Of a stretch of DNA of 64,000 bases, positions 1 through 7,751 are shown piece by piece. Positions within the stretch are counted from its first letter, which is position 1; the number at the start of each line of letters is the position of its first letter. Source of the DNA: Ovoidimarina sp963698645. GTDB taxonomy: Bacteria > Pseudomonadota > Alphaproteobacteria > Rhodobacterales > Rhodobacteraceae. The position numbers were made by a program, and so were the translations under genes. The notes under the pieces are model-generated. The model was not told the origin of the DNA and made no database searches. It saw nothing but the letters and a program-made list of their open reading frames with translations. The DNA lies in NCBI GenBank assembly GCA_963698645.1, contig CAVORP010000007.1:744001-808000 (forward strand), read 5' to 3'.

Positions 1-991
1 TTGCGCGCGGGACGAGATCCCGTTCCAGCATGGCGTTCACCACGGCCACGCCTGCGGCCGCCGCAACCGGATGGCCGAGATAGGTATGACCGTGCTGAAA
101 GAAGCCGCTGCCATTCTCGATCGCATCGTAGATCTTGCGGCTACACAGCATCGCACCGATCGGCTGGTACCCCGCGCCAAGGCCCTTCGCGATGCATAGA
201 ATATCGGGCGAAACGCCCTCCTGTTCGCATGCAAACAGGCTGCCCGTCCGGCCCATTCCGCACATCACCTCGTCGAGGATCAGAAGGATTCCGTATTGGT
301 CACAGATCTCGCGGACGCGTTTGAAATAGCCGGGCGCGGCTGTGAGCGCCCCGGCGGTGGCCCCCACGACGGGTTCGGCGGCGAATGCCATGACGTTTTC
401 GGGGCCGACGAGAAGCAGTTCTTTTTCCAGAAGGTTCGCTGCCCGCAATCCGTATTCTTCGGGTGTCTCGTCGTCGCGTTTGAGGCGGTATTCATAGCAA
501 GGGTCGATATGGCTCATGTCGATCAGCAGGGGGCCGAACTGCGCCCGTCTCCATGCATTGCCACCTGCCGAAAGCGCCCCCATCGTATTGCCGTGATAGC
601 TTTGCTTTCGGGCAATCACTCTTCCGCGACCCGGTTGCCCGATCTCGACAAAATACTGCCGGGCAAGCTTGAGCGCGGCCTCCATCGCCTCCGAACCTCC
701 GGACACAAGATAGACCCGGTCAAGATCGCCGGGCGCATGTTCGATCAACAGATCGGCCAGAGTCTCGGCAGGTTCCGAGGTGAAGAAACCGGTATGGGCA
801 TAGGCCAGTGTATCGAGTTGCGCTTTGATCGCGTCGATGATCGTTCGGTCACCATGCCCGAGACAGGACACTGCCGCCCCCCCAGATCCATCCAGATACT
901 GCTTGCCGCTTGCGTCATAGAGGTAGCATCCCTCGCCCCGCACCGCGACGGGCGGAAGCTGCTTCGTATGGCGTGGAAAAATATGCGACAT
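1..991 (-). CDS. Class III (PLP) aminotransferase, 3' end cut by window edge
   Basis: Reading the minus strand from ATG at 991 gives about 330 codons without a stop up to the window edge, so the C-terminus is missing. The protein begins MSHIFPRHTKQLPP and has the class III (omega/GABA-type) layout: an early GSGGAAVSCLGHG segment, YLVSGGSEAMEAALKLARQ, QSYHGNTMGALS, the cofactor-Asp stretch LILDEVMCGMGRTG, and IAKGLGAGYQPIGAML, where the Lys of the AKG motif should bind PLP. Family members transfer an amino group from omega-amino acids or diamines to pyruvate or 2-oxoglutarate. It starts 9 bp after the corrected stop of the C45-hydrolase gene and is the distal visible gene of the operon, which suggests it removes an amino group from an amine made or released upstream. 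The substrate cannot be told from sequence. Confidence 0.9.
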   Translation of the reverse strand, partial: MSHIFPRHTKQLPPVAVRGEGCYLYDASGKQYLDGSGGAAVSCLGHGDRTIIDAIKAQLDTLAYAHTGFFTSEPAETLADLLIEHAPGDLDRVYLVSGGSEAMEAALKLARQYFVEIGQPGRGRVIARKQSYHGNTMGALSAGGNAWRRAQFGPLLIDMSHIDPCYEYRLKRDDETPEEYGLRAANLLEKELLLVGPENVMAFAAEPVVGATAGALTAAPGYFKRVREICDQYGILLILDEVMCGMGRTGSLFACEQEGVSPDILCIAKGLGAGYQPIGAMLCSRKIYDAIENGSGFFQHGHTYLGHPVAAAAGVAVVNAMLERDLVPRA

Positions 992-1000
992 CGGGGTCTC

Positions 1001-1973
1001 CTAAGCGGCGCCCGGGATTTGAACCCTGCGGCCACCTTCCTGAAAATTGTCCATCGCAAGAACTCCAGACCGTGCCGGGCCAGCGTATTTCCATCTGCCC
1101 GAGGCGGGGCCGGTAGACGGCTGTGTAGAGCGTTCCGAACCCCACGTCGAACGCTGTCGAATAGAGCGGAGGCCGAAGAAAGGCGCCGATGAATTTCTCC
1201 TCGGGATCGCGGTGCAGGGTCAGACGCTGGAGCAGAAAGCGCTCGCGTTCCACGGTTGCGGTGAAGCGCGCGTGACTGACCCACTCGACGTTTTCCTGAT
1301 GGTTGGTGGCAACGGCTGCATGGGTGATAAGCGCCGGACGATCGGGCGCCATCATCGCGGTGAGATAGTTGCGCTTGGCATCAAGAACGGTGACGTTGTA
1401 GCTCATATGCGTCGGCACGCGTGCCAGAACCTTGCCAGCCTCTTCCGCCGTTTCGCAGGTCTGAAGGACATAGCGCAGGATAAGTGGCACGCCAAAACCA
1501 TCGCCGACCACACGTCTTCCGCCAAAGGTCAGCGAAATGGAAAGGCCCGCCTCGTTCATCCCGTCAACCATCCCCCACAGCCCGTCCGAAGTCCCCATGA
1601 CACGGCGACCTTGCCAGTTGGTGTGCAGGATCAGGCTGTCGAACGCATTGGGATCGTAGTCGTAGTTCCGGACCATCACGGGCTCTTTGCCAGGCCAGAT
1701 CGCCTGTGAGCAGCCGGCCAGATACGGGGGCGGGCAATAGAAGCTGAGGAACCGCGCTGCCTGATCGCCACCACCGGCCAGTTCGCACAATTCGTCGTAT
1801 AGCGGCAGGATCTCTGGCATATGCTCGCCCAAGGCACGGCGGCATTCAAGATAACTCGGCCGTGCTGCGTCACCCTCCTTGAGCCACCAGCGCTTGTAAT
1901 CCGGCCAATACTCGGCAAAGAGCCCGGCCCATTTCGGACCGGGCGAATCTTCGCTGAGGGCGCGCCAGAGCAA
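1001..1973 (-). CDS. C45-family autoprocessing acyltransferase/hydrolase (one probable frameshift)
   Basis: This is an Ntn-hydrolase of the acyl-CoA:6-aminopenicillanate acyltransferase type (peptidase family C45). These are made as precursors and cleave themselves before a Cys that becomes the nucleophile. The likely nucleophile is Cys88 in YLAGCSQAIW, followed at the usual distance by RNYDYDP (about 102-108). The start is TTG at 1973, 9 bp after the ATP-grasp stop, with TAGGGA just upstream. Near 1058-1066 the frame breaks inside the C-terminal strand. Dropping one base continues the protein as AMDNFQEGGRRVQIPGAA and stops at 1001, 9 bp before the aminotransferase ATG. Without that correction the frame runs 77 bases into the next gene. 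Family members make or break amide bonds, so it may remove an acyl or aminoacyl group added by the neighbouring ligase (inference). Confidence 0.8.
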
Positions 1974-1982
1974 TGTCCCTAC

Positions 1983-3440
1983 CTACATGATCTTGAAGGC
2001 CGGATCGGCCAAGGCTGGACCTGCATTCGCCACAGGCAACGGCTGACCCGCCACTGTCTGCTTGATCCCGTGGATCCATTTCCGGGCACGTTCGTTCAGT
2101 TGGAACCCTTTCGTCATCGAGCGGCCACGCGTCACGAGGATGCCGATATCCGCGCCTTCATAGCGATAGTCGCCCGGTTGCAGAATACGCAGGAAGAACG
2201 CCTCGTTCTCACTTTCGACCGCACGGCGGTGATAGTCGAACCGGTCGAACACGACGCGGCCATCCTCAAGCATCTTGTAGATCCCCGTTTCAGGGGCGGC
2301 CGTGCAGATATCCACGCTATCGTCCGTGTGCTTGATGACCATCTGCGACCAACTGTCGATCATGTCGGGATCGGCCCAGCGGCTGTTCAATTCGTCCACG
2401 TCCAGATCGAATTTCTTTTTCGAGAATTCAAGTAGGTGGAAAAGGAAAAGTGGCGCGTCCGCGTGCGCAAATGCCGCGTGGTTGGTCATGGATGAGGCGC
2501 CTGTGATCCGGGGATTCAGTTCTCCGAGCCACAGATCGCCTGTTTTCTTGTCGATCAGGAAGTCGAGCTCGAAATAACCGCGATACCCTTCCTTGCGAAG
2601 CTGTTCACCAAACTTGAACGTCAGATCGCGGGCCTTTTCCCGGACCTTGGGGGGAAAGGCAGTCGACAGGATTTCGTTGCCGCACCAGCCGCCGCGATAG
2701 GGCGTCAATTCCTTGAAGCCGACGAGTTCGGTCATCAGCGGGCCGACGATGGTTCCTTCTCTTGTCGCACAGGCCTCGATCGCTGATCCGCGACAGTCGA
2801 TACGCTTCATGATCTTGATCTCGCCCTCGCCCACGATTTCATGCTCATGGCGACGGAAGTCGGCTTCCGACTTGATGAAGAACGTGGTGTGCCCGCTATC
2901 GCCGAACGCCGATTGCAGGACCAGATCGTGGCCGATCCCGGCCTTTTCGCAGGTCTTCTTCAGATCCTCGTAGGATTTCACCTCCGCCAGCACATTGGGC
3001 ACTGACGGGACGCCAGCCTTGTTGCCGATGCGGACGGTTTCGATCTTGTTGTCCATCTTCGTGCGCAGCTTGGCCTTCGGGAACCAGACCTCGGCCCCCA
3101 GTTCTTTCGACAAACGCTCTGTCTCTTCGTCGAACATCAGGAAGACGAACTTGGGCTTGCCGCCGCGACGCTTGATGAAGTCGATGACTTCCTTGTGCTG
3201 CAGAAGGTAGTTGTTGATATCCTCGATCGACTGAAATTCGGCATGCGGCTGCTCGGAAGGGCAGAACACGTTGGGGTGCTTGCCGCCATAGCAGTCGATA
3301 TAGCAGATGTACTTGAAGTTCTTGACCCATTCGTCGAGGCCCAGAAGATTGAAGTTGGTCGCCGAAATGAAATAGATCGGGTCTTCGTTGCGGTGGAAGA
3401 AACGCCTGATCTCCGAGATATTCCTAAGCGTAGTTGGCAT
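1983..3440 (-). CDS. ATP-grasp ligase (biotin carboxylase-like fold)
   Basis: A 485-residue protein. Its middle and C-terminal half look like an ATP-grasp domain: LVLQSAFGDSGHTTFFI as the nucleotide-binding loop region, GYFELDFLIDKKTGDLWLGE, then LGELNPRITGAS carrying the acidic and Asn metal ligands. Such enzymes activate a carboxylate as an acyl phosphate and couple it to an amine, amino acid or thiol. There is no biotinyl-carrier domain and no carboxyltransferase gene nearby, so a true biotin carboxylase is unlikely. The start at 3440 has an AGGAGATC ribosome site. It lies 15 bp after the decarboxylase stop and 9 bp before the C45 gene, so the three are almost certainly co-translated. An amide-bond ligase acting on the decarboxylase product is plausible but is inference. 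Confidence 0.8.
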   Translation of the reverse strand: MPTTLRNISEIRRFFHRNEDPIYFISATNFNLLGLDEWVKNFKYICYIDCYGGKHPNVFCPSEQPHAEFQSIEDINNYLLQHKEVIDFIKRRGGKPKFVFLMFDEETERLSKELGAEVWFPKAKLRTKMDNKIETVRIGNKAGVPSVPNVLAEVKSYEDLKKTCEKAGIGHDLVLQSAFGDSGHTTFFIKSEADFRRHEHEIVGEGEIKIMKRIDCRGSAIEACATREGTIVGPLMTELVGFKELTPYRGGWCGNEILSTAFPPKVREKARDLTFKFGEQLRKEGYRGYFELDFLIDKKTGDLWLGELNPRITGASSMTNHAAFAHADAPLFLFHLLEFSKKKFDLDVDELNSRWADPDMIDSWSQMVIKHTDDSVDICTAAPETGIYKMLEDGRVVFDRFDYHRRAVESENEAFFLRILQPGDYRYEGADIGILVTRGRSMTKGFQLNERARKWIHGIKQTVAGQPLPVANAGPALADPAFKIM

Positions 3441-3455
3441 GGTGATCTCCTTCTT

Positions 3456-6197
3456 TCATTCGGCGGTGGTTTTGATTTTTTTGGCGCCCAGCAAAGCTGA
3501 CAAGGCGTCTTTCGTGAAGACTCGCAACCCAAGATCCGCGCGATAACCATGGATCTCGTTCACGTCGAGCGCGCGCATGAAGGCGAGGATTTCCTGACTG
3601 ATCACCTGTCCGGGGACAAGGATCGGAAAGCCGGGTGGGTAGGGGATGATGAAGCTGGCGGATACAACTTCTTCGCCTGCATCCAGGGCTTCCTTGAGCG
3701 AGCCGTCCAGTTCGAGATAGTCACAGTTCTTCTCGTCATAGCTCAGGTAATAGGCCGTGCGAATATCGCCCTCGGGGGTGATATTGTCAGGGCGGAACGC
3801 ATCGTGGAACCTGCTGAAATCCGGTAGAGGCGGATAGTTCTCGGTGAGGTTCTTCACCCTCCGGTCAAACGACAACCGCTCCATCTTGGAGGCATCATCC
3901 AAGAGGTCGTCCAGTTCGTTCGCGATCTCGACCAGAACTTCGATCAGATATGCCACGGATGACCGGGTGGTCCCGATATTGGTCATGAACAGGACCGAGT
4001 TGCGCGAAGTCTTGTTGATCTGGATACCGTATTTATCCATCAGGACCTGGGTCTTGAACGTGTCGCCGTCCCAGCCCGTGCCGCCCACCGCAAGGGTAAC
4101 GCGCGTCGCATCCAGTACGAAGTCGTCATGCTCCCAGCAATCCCACATATCGGTCCAGCCTTGCTCGCTGTCGTAATAACTCGACACTCCGCTTTGCCGG
4201 TATTGTTCGGGGATCATGTCGCCGGCGGTCAGGACGCGGAAATACTTCTGAAGCTGCGGGTGGCTTGAGATGGCGCGACGCATGGACATCGCCGCCTCGA
4301 TCTGCCGCTGAACGAACTCGAACCCTTCCAGTTCGACCTGCCTGCGCCCGACATCAAGGCTCGCTATGATCTGATAGTTCGGCGAGGTCGAGGTATGGGT
4401 CATATAGGCTTCGTGGAACGACTGTTCGACTTCGCCTTTGAAATCCTGATCGTTCACATGGATCATCGAGCCCTGCCGGAGCGAGGTCAGCGTCTTGTGC
4501 GTGGACTGGGTCGCGTAGACCCTGATGCGCGACGTGGGCGGCGCGATCAGGCGCGCGTCCAGCCATTCCTCGTCCGAGGCGCCCTCCAATTCTTTCTGTT
4601 GCGCCTCATAGGCTGCCGCATGTTCCGTAGTCCGAAGGCGTTTGCGGAGGTTGTTGGCCGTACGCATCGCGGTGCGCTGTCTATATGTCGGGCTGAACCG
4701 GGCAAAGGCGAACCATGCCTCGTCCCAAAGAAAAACGAGGTCGCGTTTGATCGCCAGGCACTCTTCCATGACCCGCTCGACGTTATAGACGAGACCGTCG
4801 AAGGTGCAGTTCGTCAAAAGCAGCATCCGCACGCGATCCAGCTTGCCTGCGGCCTTCAATGCCAGGAGCTGGTGCTTGATTTCCCGTAGCGGTACCGCGC
4901 CGTACATGGAGTATTCGTTGAGCGGATAGCTATCGAGATAGACGACCTCGGCACCCGCCAATACCATTCCGTAGTGATGGGACTTGTGGCAATCCCGGTC
5001 CACAAGAACGATGTCCCCGGGCCGGACCAGTGCCTGCACCACGATCTTGTTGCAGGTCGATGTACCGTTCGTTGCAAAGAAGGTCTGCTTTGATCCGAAG
5101 GCGCGGCTGGCCAGTTCCTGTGCTTCCTTGATTGGTCCATGCGGCTCCAGAAGGCTGTCGAGACCACCCGATGTGGCCGAGGTTTCAGCAAGAAAGATAT
5201 TCGGGCCATAGAAAGCGCCCATATCCTGAATCCAGTGGGACCGGCTGATCGATTTGCCGCGGCTGATCGGCATCGCGTGAAAGACGCCGGTAGGTTGCTT
5301 GGAATAATTGACCAATGCGGTGAAGAACGGGGTCTTGTTCCGTGCCGCCACGCCCCGCAGGATGTTCAGGTGCAACTCCATGAAGTCTTCCTGATTGTAG
5401 AAGACCCGGCGGCATATCCCAAGATCAAGTCCCGCGATGTCTTCGACCGATCGTTCGGTCACCAGATACGCGTCGAGTTCCGGTCGGACTCGGGCAATCA
5501 ACCGGCACAATTCCGGCCCGTAATCCTCAGGCCGCATGGCATCTATGACTTTGGAATCGCTTGCGTTGCTTAGGTACTTTGTAAGGATTTCATTCGCGTT
5601 CTTGGACTTGAGTACCAATCCGGGCCGCACGACGATCGCCTGGATGTTGTGGTTGAACAGCACGGCGATCAGGGCGTCCTCAAGGCTTGGCACAACGACC
5701 GCCTCGTAGTGGAACGGGTCCTCGGGACGTCGCATTCGGGACACGTTGCTCTTGAGCCAGCGTTCCTGCAGGTCGTTGACATTGTCCACGATCAGCACTT
5801 CGAAATAGGGACGCGTCATCGCACGCGCCTCGGGCGACAGCATCGCCTCGTCGTTCTGTTCCTCTTCGTCGGTGCTGTCGCGATCCAGCGGGATGCTGCG
5901 GCGTCTGTATGCCCCCGTCGTCAGCGCGCGCGTGACCCGGTTGACGGTAAACGCGAGGTCATCGAAATTCCCGTGTTCGAACTGGCGCCGCATATGATCG
6001 AAGGCCGCCATCCCAGGAAATGCCCAATAAGGCTCGATCAAAGCCAGGGATTCAAACAGGTCAGAGACCTGTGACTTGAGAGCAGCAATCTTTGACTTCT
6101 CGGTTTCACGACAGATGGATGTGATCGATTCGCGCAATACGCTCCACCGGTCTGCGCGTAGCTGCGTCGCGGAATAATAGTCGCTTACGGAATCCAT
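3456..6197 (-). CDS. Large Orn/Lys/Arg decarboxylase-like PLP enzyme
   Basis: A 913-residue protein with the fold-I decarboxylase core of the AdiA/LdcI/SpeF family. The cofactor Asp is in FLWDEAWFAFARF, the PLP Lys is in YATQSTHKTLTSL, and the conserved TSPNYQIIASLDVG follows. The C-terminal domain ends near IIPYPPGFPILVPGQ, as in the family. Two things are odd. The N-terminal 330 residues are longer than the usual wing domain and end in a receiver-like stretch (EVLIVDNVND). About 50 extra residues, charged and helix-rich, sit between the DEAW and STHK motifs, which are nearly adjacent in classic members. I start at ATG 6197, preceded by GGAAGGA, rather than at an in-frame codon at 6248. The substrate could be ornithine, lysine, arginine or a modified amino acid. 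The genes around it suggest it supplies an amine to the ATP-grasp ligase. Confidence 0.88.
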   Translation of the reverse strand: MDSVSDYYSATQLRADRWSVLRESITSICRETEKSKIAALKSQVSDLFESLALIEPYWAFPGMAAFDHMRRQFEHGNFDDLAFTVNRVTRALTTGAYRRRSIPLDRDSTDEEEQNDEAMLSPEARAMTRPYFEVLIVDNVNDLQERWLKSNVSRMRRPEDPFHYEAVVVPSLEDALIAVLFNHNIQAIVVRPGLVLKSKNANEILTKYLSNASDSKVIDAMRPEDYGPELCRLIARVRPELDAYLVTERSVEDIAGLDLGICRRVFYNQEDFMELHLNILRGVAARNKTPFFTALVNYSKQPTGVFHAMPISRGKSISRSHWIQDMGAFYGPNIFLAETSATSGGLDSLLEPHGPIKEAQELASRAFGSKQTFFATNGTSTCNKIVVQALVRPGDIVLVDRDCHKSHHYGMVLAGAEVVYLDSYPLNEYSMYGAVPLREIKHQLLALKAAGKLDRVRMLLLTNCTFDGLVYNVERVMEECLAIKRDLVFLWDEAWFAFARFSPTYRQRTAMRTANNLRKRLRTTEHAAAYEAQQKELEGASDEEWLDARLIAPPTSRIRVYATQSTHKTLTSLRQGSMIHVNDQDFKGEVEQSFHEAYMTHTSTSPNYQIIASLDVGRRQVELEGFEFVQRQIEAAMSMRRAISSHPQLQKYFRVLTAGDMIPEQYRQSGVSSYYDSEQGWTDMWDCWEHDDFVLDATRVTLAVGGTGWDGDTFKTQVLMDKYGIQINKTSRNSVLFMTNIGTTRSSVAYLIEVLVEIANELDDLLDDASKMERLSFDRRVKNLTENYPPLPDFSRFHDAFRPDNITPEGDIRTAYYLSYDEKNCDYLELDGSLKEALDAGEEVVSASFIIPYPPGFPILVPGQVISQEILAFMRALDVNEIHGYRADLGLRVFTKDALSALLGAKKIKTTAE

Positions 6198-6263
6198 CGA
6201 TCGTCCTTCCAAACAGTGTTTTCTGGCGCCGACCAAGACGCATCGCATTGTTGCGGGGGACGT

Positions 6264-7238
6264 CTAACCAGACGTCGTCTTCCCCATTACCGGCGAAATC
6301 CCGAGACCCTGACCAGGGTTGTTCGCCCGCGCTTCGGCCTCGGCATCCATCGGAAGATCCACATGCAATCCTGCACGTGAACCCTGTTTCGGTATCTCGA
6401 GCGGGCCGAGGGATCTCAGGTAGGAATCCACCCCACTGGCGCGATCGTAGACCGAGAAGTCGACGGAGCGGTCGCGAAAGCTCTTCAGGACCTGCCCAAG
6501 ACCCTTGAGACCGGTTTCGCGCTGTCGCCGGACCATGGACATGTCGACTTCGATCGGGAACATGTCCTCCTGCCCCTGTGACTGGTGCAGGACAAGGGAT
6601 GTCGGATCGACAATGCAGGACCGCCCAACGCCGCCCGCACCCAGCCCGTTCACATCGATGACATAGCACTGGAATTGCGCCGCCGTGGCGCGCGCAATGG
6701 CCAGTTCGGCATCGCGATCGGTCGTTCCCGTCAAGACCGGGTGAAGCAGGACTTCGACCCCCTGACTGGTCAGTTGGCGGGTCGTTTCCGGAAACCACAT
6801 GTCATAGCAGATCGACAGGCCGAACCGGCCTACTTCCGGCACGTCAAACACACAGAAATCCGACCCTGCAGCGACGCCCGCCTCGTAGGGCAGGAATGGG
6901 AACATCTTTGCGTAACGCCGAATGATGTTGCCATCCGGATCAATGACGATGGACGTATTATAGACCCTGCCATCTTCGGGTGAGGTCAGGAACATCGACC
7001 CGGGAATAAGCCAGATCCGGTGCCGCCGGGCGGCTTCGCAGAACTGGTCGATGACATCGTTTTCCGGCGGTAGCTTGAACTTTTCAAGAGGGCCGAACGG
7101 GGCCAGTTCACTGAACAGGACCATCTGGGTCCACGGAAAACGCATCATAAGGACGTCAAGGCGGTGCAGCATGCCTTCGACGTTTGAGTGAAGCGCATTG
7201 ACGTGCATCTGCACGCCAGCGATGGCGAATGGGGTCAC
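6264..7238 (-). CDS. Carbon-nitrogen hydrolase (nitrilase superfamily amidase)
   Basis: A 324-residue nitrilase-superfamily protein. The Glu-Lys-Cys triad is visible: Glu in VLFSELAPFG, Lys in RRYAKMFPFLPYE, and Cys in LSICYDMWFPETTRQL. Members hydrolyse amides or N-carbamoyl compounds, for example N-carbamoylputrescine amidase, which would fit a polyamine theme beside a decarboxylase; the true substrate is unknown. The start is GTG at 7238 with GGAGA upstream. It lies between uspA and the decarboxylase with gaps of 68 and 66 bp, longer than elsewhere in the operon. The last 40 or so residues (after SLGPLEIPKQG) are a low-conservation tail rich in Ala, Glu and Gly. Confidence 0.87.
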   Translation of the reverse strand: MTPFAIAGVQMHVNALHSNVEGMLHRLDVLMMRFPWTQMVLFSELAPFGPLEKFKLPPENDVIDQFCEAARRHRIWLIPGSMFLTSPEDGRVYNTSIVIDPDGNIIRRYAKMFPFLPYEAGVAAGSDFCVFDVPEVGRFGLSICYDMWFPETTRQLTSQGVEVLLHPVLTGTTDRDAELAIARATAAQFQCYVIDVNGLGAGGVGRSCIVDPTSLVLHQSQGQEDMFPIEVDMSMVRRQRETGLKGLGQVLKSFRDRSVDFSVYDRASGVDSYLRSLGPLEIPKQGSRAGLHVDLPMDAEAEARANNPGQGLGISPVMGKTTSG

Positions 7239-7306
7239 GAGAGATGATCTCCAAGAAGTCGGAGGCGTGCCATTGGGGCCAGCTTGTGTTCCGCTTCGCC
7301 TGACAC

Positions 7307-7738
7307 TTACGACCTCACGACAAGAACGGAAACAGGCGATCTGCGCACCACCCGGTCGGCATTCGATCCCACGAGGAACTCCCGGACGCGGTCCGGTTTA
7401 TGTGAAGCCATCACCACGAGATCGCATTGGGTCGCCTCGATCGCTTCCAGGACCTTCTCGTGGATATTTCCGAATGCCAGGTGCTGTTTGACCGATATGT
7501 CCTCGGGCACTTCCTTCGAGACGAGGTCATTCAGCGCCGCATTGGCCGCAGCGATGGCCTTCCGCTCGAAATCTTCCGGAAAGAAGCCTTCGACGATCGG
7601 CATGCCCAGGTCGGGAACGACCGACATCACATGCAATTCGCCCTTTGACAGCCGGACCAGCGCGACCGCCTGCGGAAGGGCACGTTCCCAGGACGCGGAG
7701 TGGTTCAGGTCGACGGTCAGCAATACACGATTGAACAT
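7307..7738 (-). CDS. Universal stress protein (UspA family)
   Basis: A 143-residue single-domain Usp protein. It opens with FNRVLLTVDLNHSASW, the first strand with its Asp, and ends with the nucleotide-binding signature DLVVMASHKPDRVREFLVGSN followed by SPVSVLVVRS. The classic G-2x-G-9x-G(S/T) loop is only partly kept, with GSN at the last position. The start at ATG 7738 has AAGGGGC upstream, and the longer in-frame start at 7819 would overlap the transporter gene. Usp proteins are often encoded beside TRAP transporters, and in TeaABC-TeaD of Halomonas such a protein regulates the transporter. Here it follows the permease by only 13 bp, so the same role is likely. Confidence 0.9.
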   Translation of the reverse strand: MFNRVLLTVDLNHSASWERALPQAVALVRLSKGELHVMSVVPDLGMPIVEGFFPEDFERKAIAAANAALNDLVSKEVPEDISVKQHLAFGNIHEKVLEAIEATQCDLVVMASHKPDRVREFLVGSNADRVVRRSPVSVLVVRS

Positions 7739-7751
7739 GGGCTGCCCCTTT

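Noticed and set aside
1983..3440. Calling the ATP-grasp protein a biotin carboxylase
   Set aside because: No biotin-carrier or carboxyltransferase gene is nearby; the neighbours are amine and amide enzymes.
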